The translations under genes were made by a program, and so were the position numbers. The notes beneath the pieces were generated by a model that saw only the letters and a program-made list of their open reading frames with translations, was not told the origin of the DNA and did not search any database. Below, piece by piece: positions 1 to 13,067 of a DNA stretch of 64,000 nucleotides. The stretch comes from Cubamyces lactineus (Eukaryota; Basidiomycota; Agaricomycetes; Polyporales; Polyporaceae), in the NCBI GenBank assembly GCA_022376465.1, contig JACDTU010000003.1, forward strand, positions 1,178,001-1,242,000. Reading direction: 5' to 3'. Position 1 is the stretch's first letter. The number at the start of each line of letters is the position of its first letter.

Positions 1-1
1 G

Positions 2-2771
2 CGCGTGCAGCCGATGGCTGGAGAGTTGTCCAGATATACGGTAACATCGAGCGATCCGGATGACGAGCCCGAAGAGGATATCATGCAGACTAGCCGTATC
101 CCCGAACGCATTGTGCAGACTAGTGAGCGCATATACCGATACCATTTATACTCTCTGCTTATGTTGTGTGACAGTCCACCAGTATGGCCTCTTCAAGTTC
201 AGCACCGGCAACGTCTCTCGTCCAACGACGCCCACTGCATCGCGATCTCGAGCTGCGATATTCGGATTGGACGTGATCTCTCGAAATCTGTTCGGTGCCC
301 GCCCCGGCTCCGGCGTGGGCGATTTCTTCGCGGGTTCCATGAACGGCCACAGGCGAGCGCGTACGGCAGACAGTCGCAACTCTACACTCACGGGTTCTGC
401 GAGTACCGCTGGGAGTAGCATAGGCCGTCTCTCGCGCACCTCGAATACCACGGCCGCAACGTCAGTCATGGATGACGACTCTATGCATGCAGGCTCTTTC
501 TCGAAGAGCACGTCTGGACGCGCTCGCTCGCTGTCTCGAGGTGCGAAGAAGCTCGTCAAACGAGCTAAATCACCATTCGGCGCAGATCCTACAAGTGAAC
601 CGGAGAGTCCTGCGCGTCCTAAGGACAAAGGTAAAGGGTCATATGCAAGGAGGCGATCTATGTCGACGGGCCAGGCCGACGCCTTCGAGGCTGATAGCGA
701 CTGGGAGGCGGATGATCGACATTCGCGGTTGCGGCGGATGGTGCCGATGGACGAGTCCGAGCGTGACCTTACAATGCGTTTGGAGCTCGCTCGTCGCAAT
801 AGCCAGAATCAGCATGGGAAAGAGGTTGTTCATGCTGGCATGGAGAAACCATCGGAGGAAACGATATACGAAGGTATGTTCTTGACCTTGAGAAAACTAT
901 TCGAAGTCATCAATAACGCCTTGCAGACGAACCACCGCCGTCCCTCCGCCCCGGCTCTAGGATGTCCAGATCACTGCCGGAAGTTCCACATGAGGCCGAG
1001 AGTTTCCGGTCAGGCACACCTACGCTCCGTGCACCATCGCCTCTACCAAGCCGTCCTGGTAGTCCTGACGAGCGGAATGGAAGGCCGCTGTCGCGTAACT
1101 CCTCCGACCGCTCAGATCGACGTCCTCTTGGCCCTCGCAGTCCTTCTCCCCTTCCTCCCAGAAGCCCTACGGCTCTCGCCACGAGTCTACCATCTCTCGA
1201 TACCGACCTTGAGACTACGCTGGTCAATGTCGCGGTGCCATCGACGCCCTCCCGGCCTCTTCCTCCTACCACGCCCATCCCGCGAAGTAAACGGCAGCCG
1301 TTTGAGCCTGTGCGCTCAATAAATCACGAGCTGACGCCTCGTGCGCGAGAGAATGCCGAGGAGCCTCAGAAACCGCCGAGCGTTGTACAGCCTCTGTCCG
1401 TCAAGAAGAAAAACTCTGTCCGTTCAAATGCGTCAACAATCTCGGTGGGCTCCCCTGGGACAGGCCGCAGGAACTCTGGGAATAGGCGGGTCTCTCCTTT
1501 AGGAAAGGGCCCGTTTGCGAGCGGTTCACCGAGACGAGTGTCTGGTCAGCGCGTCGCGAAGCTTCCGAGCCTCCTAGAGTCCCTCGATACTACACAGAAC
1601 ATAGAGGTCTCAAAGGTAGATTGCCTCATCCGCCTTGCGGAGACCACGAAGGAAGACGTAAGTACCATCGTGTTGTGCGTGAATTGTGGATTGACTCGCG
1701 GTGACAGATCGAGGGTTCGCGTCGCGCTCTTAAGCGCATCCGGCTTGAGACGGAGAAGATCACTTCGGCGTCGCCTGTGCGTAGCGCGGTGGCCGAATGG
1801 GAGTCTCGCCCTATTTCACCGGTGAAAGGATTGCGCACCCCACAGAAGGGGACTCCTCCGTCAGCGGCGCCTCCACCCTTGGTGAGTCGGACTACGTAGT
1901 TCCTCCTTGTCATTATCCTGATGGCTTGCCAGACGAAGGAGGCGCAGGCACGGCGCGAAGAGATGATGCAGGCCATCGGCAGGCGCGTGGCGGATGGGGG
2001 CAGCGGCACACCCCGAGCGCGCCCTTTGACCATGGTGGAAAGCAGCTCTTCGTCTTCATCCTTATTCTCTACAAATTCTGGAAACAGCCCTCTGGCAAAG
2101 GACGCGGCTCGTAAGATCGAAGACTTTGTGGCGGAGGCGGAAGATAGGCTCGCGCGGGCGGTCCAGAACCAGGAAGAGGTCACCTCAGGAATGAAAGATA
2201 TCATCGCCCAGCTGCAAGAGGTACAGAGCACTCGTCTTACCCCGTCGCTCCCATATCCAAAGTTCACGTCGGACCCGTTACAGAAAACCTCCCAATTGAC
2301 ATCCGCGAAGGTCGAGCTGCAGAGCTCGCAGCGCCAACGCGAAGTCATGAAGAGCCTGCTCGACGGCAGCTCTGCCGAGGTGGAAGTGCTCTACGAGGTC
2401 AGTCCCGCGCGGGCACCCCGGTCGCTCCCTGCTGACGGCGAGCAGTCATTCAACGAGGAGCTCGACAACATGTACAACGATGCCGGGCTCCCCGAGGACG
2501 AGGCGTGGGCGGCGATGACGCGGGACCTCAAGGCCACCAAGCGTGCCGAGAAGGCGGCACAGTATGAGAACTAGTGGGTTCTACCACCCAGCCTGCTCCA
2601 CGCATGGATACTGACGTGCATATCTTCGCAGCCAACTCAAGCGACGCATAGCAGAGCTTGAGATGCAACAGGACCAGTGAGCTTTGCGGATCCATGCTGC
2701 CCTTATGGACGCGTACTAACCCTTCTCGTAGATGGGCGCAGATCCTCCGGGCTCATGGCCTGATTCCATGA
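2..2771 (+). CDS. Serine-rich, coiled-coil hypothetical protein (5' end unresolved)
   Basis: I do not recognise a family. The main exon, entered near 192, encodes a low-complexity Ser/Arg/Pro-rich region, then a charged helical C-terminal half rich in Glu, Lys and Gln that looks like coiled coil. Spliced in frame across clear GT-AG introns (874-926, 1659-1707, 1882-1932, plus ones near 2398 and 2573), it ends with an RRIAELE-type helix and the C-terminus WAQILRAHGLIP, with TGA at 2769-2771. The first exon is uncertain. One reading starts at ATG 60 and splices at 123. Another continues an acidic open frame from the window edge. The gene may therefore begin outside the window. A microtubule- or polarity-associated scaffold is possible, but this is inference only. 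Confidence 0.7.
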
Positions 2772-3438
2772 TTCTTCGGTTTCCGTTTCCACTCGCAGGA
2801 CGTTGCTTATGATGCTCAATATATGGTACCATGTATATTATCCAGGCCGTGCGACGCGCCCGCCGGACCGCGCGTATTCCACCCATTTTTCCATCTCGTA
2901 TCTCTTCTCTCCGTTGCTCGCAGGATTGCGGTTTTGCTCACTACCGCCAGTCGGACGAAATCCAAGCCGTAGAAAGGTGATGAACGATTCCCAATGATGT
3001 CTATGCGATGTTGTATATAGATTACAGCAGTTCTTCTCCGTGCGAAGCTGAAGACGGTTACTCGTACTGTCTGCCGATGTAGAGTGCGCGAGGAGGCGAA
3101 GCGTGAATGATAAGGAGGCCGATGGCATGAATGCATGTAAGAGAGTCGTGATATGGTCGGGAGGGGGCATAAAGGTGGGCGGTGGGCGGTGGGCGGTGCG
3201 TACAGTACTGGAAACAAGGGGGTGGGCGCGCGTAATGACGATTAAGATTAAATGCAGAATGCAGGGGCGGGAGGTGGTGAGGGGGTGCGTATATGTACAC
3301 GGCTCCTACGCTAGGGAGGGAGGGGTTGTAACGTTGAACACATGCGATGGTGTAGAAGGGCGAAGGGGTATCAGGTATCAGGTGGACCATCGGGATTCGG
3401 CGGGGAATGAAGAGGCGGCCTTGGCAAGTTCGCGGTCC
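2772..3438. other. Intergenic, tail-to-tail 3' regions
   Basis: This lies between two convergent genes. I see no coding signal. It contains a short tandem heptamer repeat (GGTGGGC, about 3.5 copies, near 3173-3198) and presumably both 3' UTRs. Confidence 0.6.
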
Positions 3439-6400
3439 TCACTTCCTCGCGGGCGTGAGCGAGTTGGAGCGCTGGAAGAGGAGGATGTTCTTGATCGACC
3501 GCCGCGAAGGCATCTGCGCGTGCGCGGACGGCGCGTCCGCCTCGGTACGCGGGGCCTCCTCGTCGGACTCGTCACGGGGCGCGAGCCCGCTATCGCGCGA
3601 GCGCGAGGACGGCACGAAGAGAGAGCGGCGCCTTTTCGGGGCGGCCTCGCTCGCACTACCGCTGCCGAACGAGAGCTGGCGCGCAGAGCTCGGCGGCCGC
3701 AGTATTTGAGCACGGGCAGGGCTGTGGGCCCGTGCAGAGCCCGCCCCGTCTGACGAGTTTCTGGTAGGTAGAGGGCGCCCGCTATCGTGGTAGTGAGGAG
3801 ACGGAGGGCTGTTGTGGTCGTCCGTCGTCGAGCGGGAGCCCGAAGAGCCAGAACTCCGACGGCGAAGAGACGTGCGCCGCAGCCACTGGACGATCCCAGT
3901 CGGATACTCGCTCGTCGGGCTCTCCACGAGCAGCTTCACAGGAGACGGAGAATCCCGTCCATGCTCGACACCTAACGGAGGGAGCGGCGGCGGAGGGCGA
4001 TCGTCGCGCTGTCCTTGACTGAAAAAGTGCCGCACGTTGCCGACCATCGACCACGCCCGCTTCGGTTTCGCGTTCGCGTCCGCACCAGGGGCTACCTGGG
4101 AGATGTCTGACTGGCGCAAGGTCCCGCTTGGGGAGAGTCCTGGGATGGGGATGGGGAGCGGCAACGACTCGGTCGGGCTGGGCAGGAGCGAATCCGCACC
4201 AGGGTGGGAGGACACAGAGGAACACCGCGAGTCCGACGCGGCGGGCGGGGAGTCGAGCGACAGTGCCTCGGGGCGCCGGACGTCTGTCCGTCCGCTCCGT
4301 TCCGCCTTCTGCAACGCGATGGCGGTCGTGATGGCGGGGGCAATGGACGCGGGCTGCTTCTTGTGACGGCGGACGGCGAGCGACTTCGCGCGCCCGCTGA
4401 GGCTTTGGCCTGCAGCATTACTCGCAGGTACGCTAGAGCTCGCACTCGCATCCGCGCTGACACCTGTAGCGACAGCCCCACCCGCGCTCGCGCTCGCCTC
4501 CGCCGTTGTAGAGCTGGACAGGGTCTCACCTCCAGGCAGAGCAAAGTCCAGTACGCCGTCCATCGACGCCTTCCGCCTCGACACGAGCACGCTATCGTAC
4601 CTCCTCTTAGCCGCGGTCAAGCCCATCGCGTTCGCGATGCTGATCCCCGAGTTCGAGCGCGGCACCCCAATGCCCATCCCGATCCCGCTTCCCTGCCTCT
4701 TCGCCATACCCATACCCATGCCCATCCCGCCAGAGCCCATGGCGCCGGATGGGGCACGCAGCTGGAAGAGCTCCTCGCCGCGCATCTGGGCTTGCGAGCG
4801 CGCGGCGAGGCACGTCTCCGAGAACAGATCATGCAGACCCTGCTCTACCTGCGCACGCACCTGCGCCGAGGGCCGCGAGATGCCGCCTCCGCGCGCACCG
4901 CCGTCGAACGAGCCAAAGAACGCCTTGACGGACGCGGTGGACGAGCGCCGACTGAGCGCAGCGGAGAACGTCGACGCGCCCTCCTGCCTGAGCGTGAGGC
5001 TATCGAGCCGCGAGAGCGTGCGCGAGTACCTGAGCTGACCCTGACCCTGGACCTGGACCTGGACCTTCGTCGGGGGCGTGCTCCCGCTCATCCCAACGAG
5101 CAACTCCCCACCAGCATCACCATGCTGCTTCTCCAACTCCGACAGGGACTGAATCGTCGGCAAGCCCGACGGGGACTCCTGCGGGCCCTCTTCGAGCGTC
5201 GCAGACACCGGCGACTTGTCGTCCGCCTGGAAGCTCGACAGCGGCTCGTTCGTCCAGCTCAGGCGCGCGGCGAGCGCGTCGTTGATCGCGGCGAGCCAGA
5301 TCGCCTTCTCTTGTGCGCAGGACGCGGCGAGCTGGAGGTGGTGCCCGTATGCGAGGATGTGGAACGAGTACGGGAAGGCGGCTGCGCAGCGACGGGGACG
5401 GAGACAGGGTTAGCATTCGTTGACATGAGAAAGGGACGGAAGCGGAAGCAGAAGCAGAAGCAAAAGTGGAAGGGGAAGGAGAAGTGAAGGGAAGAGCCCG
5501 TGCTGCATGGACGAGCAAGCACAACCAGAGAGGCGAGTATATCAGGCAACAACAGAAGCAAGCGAAAAGCAGGGGGCCAAGCAGGAGAAACCAAGCACTC
5601 ACGATCCTCCTCATCCCCATCGACCACCTCAACCCCGCCCGCGCCGAGCGCGAACCACTGCCGCGGCTCGTACGCGTACGCCCGCCCGCCCTTCGCGACC
5701 TTGACGAGAACGCAGTAGCCGCCCGCGTACAGGAACGCCCCGAGGTACTTTGCGCGGTGCGCCGGGTGCTGCACCACGTCCAGCGCGCCCGCGAGCATGC
5801 ACGGGCCCAGCGAGGACACGAACTCCGCCGTCAGCCCCGCGGCGCGCGGGGGCGCTAAGGGAGGAAGGGACGCTGCGGGCCCGGGGGAGGGCGTGGTGTA
5901 TGCTGAGCTCGTCGCTGGGGTCGTCGTGGGCGACGAGACGCATGAACTTGCTGAGGATCCATGCCCATGAGAAGAAGACGAGCGAGAGACGGAACCAGAC
6001 CTGGACGCAGAACCGGAAGCCGACGACGAAGTGGCAGTCGGAGAGTACGCAGAAGGCGCTCCACTCCCCACAGGGACACCAGCGACCTGAGCAGGTGAGT
6101 AGTGCGTCTGCCCAGATGTTACAGGTGTCGACGCGAACACCGAAGTCGACGCATACGCCGAAGCGGGCGCAGACACAGGCACAGACGCGTGCGAGTACAC
6201 AATCCGCGACGCGATGAGCGCCGAGCGCAAATTATGCGCCTCCTTCTCGCTCGCGCGGTTCACGCGCGACACGACGTCCCGCATCGCCGCGCCCGCGAGC
6301 CTCGCTGCCTCGTCCGACGCCGCCTGCGCGCCCCCGACGCAGAGCACGCGCGCGTCCCGGCGCTTCGGCCGCAGCTGGTCCAGCAGGAGCGGGTACTTGC

Positions 6401-9096
6401 AGATCCGCTGCACGGGCTTGATCAGGTAGTCCATGAACTTGAGCTTCGGCGCGCCCGTCCCGGTGCCCATGCCTGTGCCTGTGCCCGTACCGCGCATGCG
6501 CCGATCGTTGCTGGGGGACGTGTCTGGTATAGGCAAGGTAGCCGAGAGCGCACCAGAGGTAGGCGGAAACGGTAGCGAGCCAGAAAGCCCAGCACCGTCC
6601 GAAGCAGTAATCGCAGTAAGCGCAGGCGTCGAATGCCTGCGTTTCTTGCGCATCGGCCCTTCGTACGTCGACGGCGCATGCCGCCGCCCAGCCTCTTCCG
6701 GCGGTGTCTGTAAATGCGACGAAGGCGAGGCCGTAAGGGTCCCGTCGCTCCTGCCCCGGTCGTGCTGGTGCGACGGCTGGGGCACGTAGCTGTCCGGATT
6801 GCGCGCGACGAGGAGCATGCAGCGCTGCTCGTACGCCTCCCAGATCGCGGGCCAGCGCTCTTGCGCGCGCCGCACGAGGTCCGTCGCCGCGGCGTGTCCC
6901 GGGCAGAACGTCTCGTATATGCCGAACGCCGCCGCCTACGAACGAACGAACGAACGACGATCCCCACGCACCACGCGCGCACGTAGACACGCAGCAGCAG
7001 CCGGACAGAGGCAAGCGGAAGTGAGAAGGGGAGGGGAGTGAATTTCGTTCAGCGAGCCAAGACAGGACACACGACACGACGCACAGACACACCTCATTCA
7101 CGAACTTGTTCGCCACGACCTCGACCGCGTGCTCGACGAGGTCCGCAACGACGCCCTCGCCCGGTCCATGCATATCCCTCATCCACGCCTCGTCCTCACC
7201 GCCCGCACCACCCGCACCGTCCGCACCATCCCCGCCAAACACCATCCCAAACCCGACCAGCCCGACCGCAGCGCGCAGCTCGCCCACGAACCGCTCGTGA
7301 AAACGCAGCAGCTCGCGCGCGTTCCTGCACACCGCGCGCACCTCTTTCTCGGCAAGGACAGGTGCTGAGCCGTGGCGCGAGGCTTTGGTGGAGCGATGCG
7401 CTTGTGGCGGAGGCGGAGGCGGCGGCACGCGCTCGAGGTTCTCCTTGTCGCGCTCGCGCTCCCGATCGCGTTCCCGGGACGTGCTGTCCGTGCACGTTGA
7501 CGCGCCCGAGCTCTGCCTCGTACGCTCGCCGGCGCTGCCGTCGTCCGCATCCCGTTCCACGGCCGACGCGGCGGCGAGAAAGTCTGCGGTGCTGGGTGAG
7601 GGCGACGGCGCGGGCGAGTGGTGGAAAAAGGATGACCGGGAACTCGGAAAGAGCGAGGGTATCGAGAGCGCAGAGAGTGAGGACATGGAGCGGCCCGAGG
7701 AGGGGAGTGGCACCCCGAGACACAGGGGCTGCGCGAGAGGGGGCGTGGGCAATCCAGAAGGCCCTACCGCCCCGGCAGAAGTCGCGGACGAGTGCGAGGA
7801 GGTGGAAAGGAGCATTAATTGATCGAGGTACACCTGTCCCGTCCCACTCAAGTCAACGCACTGCGTGTGTACGAGAGAAGAGCCCGGACTTACCGTGACC
7901 AAAACCCGCAAGTCGAGGAGGTATCCCACCTCAGTCGTGAGCAGCTCCATGAGTGCATGATACCGCCGCAGCCTCTCCGCGCGTTCGTGCTCGCGCGCAG
8001 GGTCCGAGCCTCGACTACTCCGAGCCTCCTCCTCCGTCATCTCCTGAACACTCTCCGTTCTTTCTGGAGCGCCCCTTTTCTGGCCGCCGGGGGCCCTCAC
8101 GGCCTCTGTCGCCCGCTGCTCCTCGGTGTCAGACGCGTCGCCCTCCGCCTCGTCGTCCGTGAGGCGGAAGAGCTTTCTCTGCGCCCGCCCCCGTAGCGTG
8201 CTCGTTTCATCCGAACCGACGGCGGAGCTCTTGAGGGACGCGTCCGAGCGCCGCGATAAGCTCGGGAGAAGCGTCTCCGGCTCTGCTTCGAGTGCGGCGT
8301 CGATCACCGCGCTAGCATTGGCATGCGCGAACGACGAGGTGGGCACCGGTGGCAGCTCTTTCGGCGCTCCGAGCGCGGATACCGGACGCGGCGGCAGAGG
8401 CTTGGACAAGTCCGCCGGGAGCGAAAGCCTGCGTGTATGCGTATGGGTGACCCCCTGCGCGGAGGCAGTCGTCGTCTTGGGCTCTGCGAGCGAGGGCGCG
8501 GGCGAATACGAGCGCGACAATGGGGTGGGAGCGTACGAAGCGATAGAAGCGGGCCGTGGACCTGACCGATGGGTGCTCGCGCTTCGGCTCCTCCCACTCG
8601 AGATGCTGCTGCTATTGCTCCGGCCGCGGCTCGCACGCATGGGCACGGGCAGCGCTGCAGACGACGATGCTGCAGCGCGTGGGGACGCGGTGAGTTTGGA
8701 GGGAGGGGTGGGCGGGGACGTCGTCCAGGTCGGGTTGGGAGGAGAGGCGTGATGATGTGAGATGTAGTCTTGTTCCTGCACCGGGGGGTCGTGTCCCGAG
8801 GAGTGCTGGCGAGCGGCACCGTCGAGTAGGGCAGCGGGAGTGGGTGCATGTGCGACGTCCGGGGTGATGAGAGGGGAGGCCATGATGGGGGTGAGGGGAA
8901 CGAAGGGGAGGAGGGGGGCCGACGGTTTCCTGGGGGCGGTTGCGCGCGCGTAGTTGGGAGAGGCAGACTGACCTTGGGACGGGGAGGCGAAGAGGGCGGA
9001 GACGGAGAGGCGGTCAGGTCTGTCGGGGAAGTTGTTGGAAGCGCGGCGGTCGAGCAAGGAGGGGCGGTGTGCCAGGACGTCGAGGGAGGCTGACAT
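3439..9096 (-). CDS. Large RhoGEF with DH and PH domains (about 1,739 aa)
   Basis: Predicted Dbl-family guanine nucleotide exchange factor, activating Rho/Rac/Cdc42-type GTPases in polarity or cell-wall signalling. Four exons join in frame: 9096-7894, 7833-7093, 6935-5603, 5381-3439. Residues 1-370 are disordered and Ser/Pro-rich. The DH domain begins near 375 (RYHALMELLTTEVGYLLDL), with the conserved CR3 helix near 813-830 (FMDYLIKPVQRICKYPLLL). A PH domain follows at roughly 1030-1130: YLGAFLYAGGYCVLVK before intron 3, then a strand and a terminal helix with the expected Trp (AIWLAAIND) after it. The C-terminal 600 residues are low complexity with Gly-Met repeats. DH helices are separated by long insertions. 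No CH or PB1 domain is visible, so it is not a simple Cdc24. The exact cognate GTPase is unknown. Confidence 0.85.
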
Positions 9097-10149
9097 GATG
9101 GGAGAAGAGGGTCAGAGAGGCTGCATTTCCAGGGCTAAGTAGGCGGGAAGGATGGGAGGGAGGGTGAAGATGAAACGGCGAGCGGGGGGAGGGGAGAGAA
9201 TGGGGAAGAGGGGGGATGGGAGATATATTCTGGACGAGTGCTCGACCGAGACGGGCTCGGAGTCGCTGGCGGGAAGGCGGAGGAAAAAAGAGCACGAAAA
9301 GGGGGCCACGGGGGCTGTTCGGTCGAGAGAGTAGCGTTGAGACGGTAGTGGGAGGACGAGGAGAGCTCGGGAGAGAGGAGGGAAGAGACAGAGAGGCGCG
9401 GGCAGTTGCATTCACCGTCGCGTACGTGCGTTTCTAATCGCTGCGATATATTCCATCGCTGCGTATTCACCCGAGCCGGCATCCTCAATTGCAGCAATCC
9501 ACTCCCGCTCGCACAACATGACGCTCTTATCTCCTCCGCCAAGCATCGGTCCCTGTGCGCACTGAATTCTTCATTTGTCGCGCCCCCCGCCCCGCGTCTG
9601 GGTGGTCGTAGCCGCCGTCGCCGTCGACGTTCTCCTGGTCGGACGCGGCGACACGGGCGATCGATGTGACAGCGAGGAGGAGGACTAGGACCAGGCACAT
9701 CGCGCGCGGCAGCCTCCTTTCCGGCCTACCATGACGCCATCACTGACCCTCCCGCTCCTCTCTCTCCGGCCCGCTATTCCTACCCCATATATGGCAACTC
9801 ACTTGCCTAATGGGTCGCAGGTGGCCAACACAGGACGCAATCCGGCAATTATTCCACTCCAACGCTCGCTCTCGCTGCAGTGCTTTGAGGAGTCTCCTCC
9901 AGCCACAGTGTCACCACCCGCGCCCGCCTGCGCTCCATATCATGCCCGCCGTCTTCTGCAATATCTTCCGTCGCCTCCGTCTTCCTCGGCCGTCCACAGT
10001 GCCGTCCTCCTCGACACCTGATCATACACTCTTTGCAGCCAACATACTCATACACCACTCGATGATGTAGCTAACGCGCGTACGCACCTTCCCTTGTCAT
10101 CATACACCATCTCCCTTTACCTTGTCTGACACGACGCCATCCATCTCGC
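9097..10149. other. Intergenic: RhoGEF upstream region and AMN1-like 3' region
   Basis: No convincing gene. Several open frames exist on both strands, but they are arginine/proline-rich shadows of GC-rich sequence without splice-supported structure. The first 300 bases upstream of the RhoGEF start are strongly purine-rich on the plus strand (pyrimidine-rich on the transcribed sense), typical of fungal promoters. Confidence 0.55.
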
Positions 10150-11884
10150 TCAGTACAACGCCCGCGAATCGTCCCCCCTCGGCACGAACGGAATGTTCAT
10201 CCGCTCAGCCTCCCTCCGCCGCCACTCCTCCTTCTCCAAGAACGCCCCCAGCGCCCGTACCTTCTCCCCACGGAATTCCCGGTATGCGCCCTGCTTCCGT
10301 TCATCGTACCCCTGCGACGCGGTCACCCCCAAGCATGCACCACCACCGCACAGAAATTCATTTCAAGCTCAAGCGCGAACGTTTGAACGGACGACGGACG
10401 TACCTCGGGCGCCCTCTCAGAGAACCGTCGAATACCCCGCCGGCGCAGCGCCGGGACACCCGTCAGGCTCAGCTCTCCTAGCTTGCCGGCCTGAGTGTTG
10501 CCGCTGGCGAGTCGGTGGAGGATCGCACGCACGCCGTCGAGCGTGAGCCGGATGCAGAACGGGAGGTGGAGCGCCTCCAGCTCGGACGCGTGCTCTGCGA
10601 GGAAACACAGCGCGTTGTCCGTAAGCCGAGGCAGCCCTGCTGCACTGAGCCGTTCCAGACGCGGCAGCGACGCGAGCTCGAGCACGACCAAGTCGCTCAG
10701 GTTCGGGATGACTATAAGGAGGCAAAATGCGTCCCGCAGAAACCGCAGGCAGCCGTGTTAGTGTGTATAGCCCGGATGGAAGGCATCGCGTGTAGGTCAG
10801 GTTGGAACGGGCGATACTCACAGCTTATATCCACGATGCGTAGCCTTCTGCAGGACGAGGCCACCGCGAACGCGCCCTCGTCCGTCACCCGCTCCAAGCC
10901 CCCGATATCCAACACCGTCAAGTCGGCCAAGCCACACAAAGCATGCATCGCCCGGTCGGTCATCTCAATGCACCCCGCAAGGCTCAGGTGGTGTATTCGC
11001 GGCGCATACGCCACGACGCCCAGGACCGCCGCGTCCGTCAGCCGCACGCAGTGGCTGAGGTCCAGCTCCCGCAGCGCGTTGAGCTTGTGTGTCCCCGGCA
11101 GGATCAGCGGCGGGAGGCTCTCGAGCCACGTCTTTGGCCTAGCAGTGCGGGTCGCGCGCGGCGAAGACGTGACGACGGGTGGCCCAAAGCTTAAACCCGA
11201 CGAGCCTTCTCTGCTCTCTCGAGTTCGAGCCTGAACTTCTGCTGCGGGCGCGCCCCTGCCTCCCTCACCTCCGACCCGCCCTTCTCCTTCCGCGCCAACA
11301 GACGAGCGGAGCCGATCGCTCTCCGGTACCCAAGGAAACCCCGAGTCCGTAATCTGCACACACCCCGCCAACGACCACCTCCTCAGGCCCCTCGCAAACG
11401 TCCAAATATCGCGCACCGCGACGGCCGTGACGAGCGGCAGCTCGTCCATTGCGAGCTCCGCGAGGCGCGGCAGCCCGCGCACCGCGTGCGCGAGCCCGCG
11501 GTCCGTGATGCCCTGCACGCGGCTCACGGCGAGCGCGGTGAGCGGGAGCGCCTGCGCGGCGAGTGCGTGCAGCGCGAGGTCGGTCAGCCCGGGCGAGGGG
11601 CAGTGCGCGATGTCGAGCCGGGTGAGGTGTGGGCAGGACGCCGCGAGCACGTGGAGCGTGCGTGAGGAGAGGTCGGGGATCCCGCTGAGCGTGGCGGAGG
11701 TGAGGTGAGGGCAGCGCGGGAGGAGCGCGGCGAGCGCGTCGTCGTCGATTGGGGGTGCGGGTGGGGGTGCGAGGTCTGGAGTGTGGTGCTCGTCCCCTAT
11801 GTCTGGGACGGGGAGGCGGAATTCGAGGCGTTCGGCGTAGAAGCAGGACTCTTCGTCCGACGGGATCTCGTCGATGTACGACAT
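10150..11884 (-). CDS. AMN1-like leucine-rich-repeat (RNI) protein, about 510 aa
   Basis: Three exons (11884-10822, 10711-10404, 10311-10150) splice to 511 codons. From about residue 45 onward the protein is a series of roughly 26-residue cysteine-containing leucine-rich repeats of the AMN1/F-box-LRR type, recognisable by units such as LRELDLSHCVRLTD and IHHLSLAGCIEMTD. Known AMN1 family members antagonise mitotic exit or act as substrate receptors of SCF ubiquitin ligases. No clear F-box precedes the repeats. A roughly 65-residue Ser/Arg-rich insertion (around 11330-11120) interrupts the repeats and stays open. The C-terminus is a charged helix rich in Glu, Lys and Arg. Specific function is inferred from repeat type only. 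Confidence 0.8.
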
Positions 11885-12412
11885 TGAGCTCGGGGGGGGG
11901 GGCGTCTGTACAGCTCAGTGCTCAGTGCTCACTGCTAGTAGCCTAGTGCTGCTGCTCCAAGTCGTCAGTCTCTTCCCTATCACCGTCCGCCTGTGGCTGG
12001 TAGAATGATGTCTGCGCACGTACGTGCGTCGGCGTGTGGTGTGTGGTGTGTAGCAGTACCAGGAGAAGAGGAGAGTAGCTGGGTGGCCGTGGGCATTGCA
12101 TGAGATAGCATTGACGACATTTGGCTGTGGGACTGTGGGACTGTGGTTGAATATATGACAGGAATATGGCCGACCGTCGCGTTGCCCCCTCGAGCTCGCA
12201 TTTCCCATGGTCCATGGTTGGGGGCAAAGCACCTCCGATAACCTCGGACTGCTGTAGGTTCTTTCCTTTCTTTCCCCACACACTGACGGGCGCCTAACGA
12301 GTCCCGAGCACTGCTCAAGCCTCACGCGCACGCGCAGTGCACACGAACCGCCAACCACACCGGTGACCACCACCACCACCACGACGAGTGTGAAGTGACG
12401 ACGCCATAGACG
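11885..12412. other. Divergent intergenic/promoter region
   Basis: This 528-bp stretch separates two divergently transcribed genes. It contains a run of nine G near 11891-11899 and direct repeats of GTGTGGT near 12036-12049. No supported coding sequence. Confidence 0.5.
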
Positions 12413-13067
12413 ATGAGCAACCTCTCCTCCTCGTCCTCCATCACTCCCACGCCCTCCACCTTCCACCACACGCCCACGCAGACGCACCCCAGCTCCGTCT
12501 ACGCCTCCTCCTCGCCCTCCGGCTCCCTCTCCGGCTCGGGCGCCCAGCGTGCACCCCCTGCACCAAATGCTAGCAAATTGCCTACGCAAGTGAACTCGAC
12601 GCCGAACCACGAGAGCCAGAAGCGGACACCGGCGCCGACGACGCCGCTGCCCCCCTCTCCATCGCCGTCGTCGTCGTCCGCCGCGCCGAACCAGAGCAGG
12701 ATCCCGGTGACGCCTGCGGTGCTCCGCTCGATCTTTGCGTCGTCCCGGACGGCGCACGAGGAGCGCTCGTTGTCGCGCGTCGCGTTCTTCAGGTGAGTTT
12801 CTTTTTGGTGGTGTGCGGCGTGGCTGTGGTTGGCGGCTGCGGTGTTCGCGTGGCGGGGAGTGCTGAGGTGCTAATCGTGCTGGACTGGCTATAATGCTGT
12901 AATGCTATAATGTGCTGATTGACTGGGTCGGTTGGGGATGGTGGCGATGGTGCGGGGCTTGTAGGTTCACGGGCTTCTTGTTGAGCTGCTTGGTGATCAG
13001 CTTGGCGGCTGCGAAGGGGCGCGGGATCAAGAGCGGCGCGGCGCTGCTGGGTGTCGGGGTGGTATGA
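12413..13067 (+). CDS. Small Ser/Pro-rich protein with one C-terminal membrane segment (about 160 aa)
   Basis: No family recognised. Exon 1 (12413-12792) encodes a disordered Ser/Thr/Pro-rich N-terminus ending in a basic, conserved-looking stretch (RIPVTPAVLRSIFASS and then LSRVAFFR). A canonical donor (AG|GTGAGT) and acceptor at 12961-12964 join it in frame to exon 2 (12965-13067). Exon 2 supplies a hydrophobic segment, FTGFLLSCLVISLAAA, followed by a short basic and glycine-rich tail and TGA. The topology suggests a tail-anchored protein facing the cytosol. The ordered part looks more constrained than the rest, which argues for a real gene. Confidence 0.65.

Noticed and set aside
3785..5490. 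Long plus-strand open frames opposite the RhoGEF (up to 427 codons)
   Set aside because: Mirror frames of GC-rich coding sequence; the minus strand has the conserved PH sequence and in-phase splicing.
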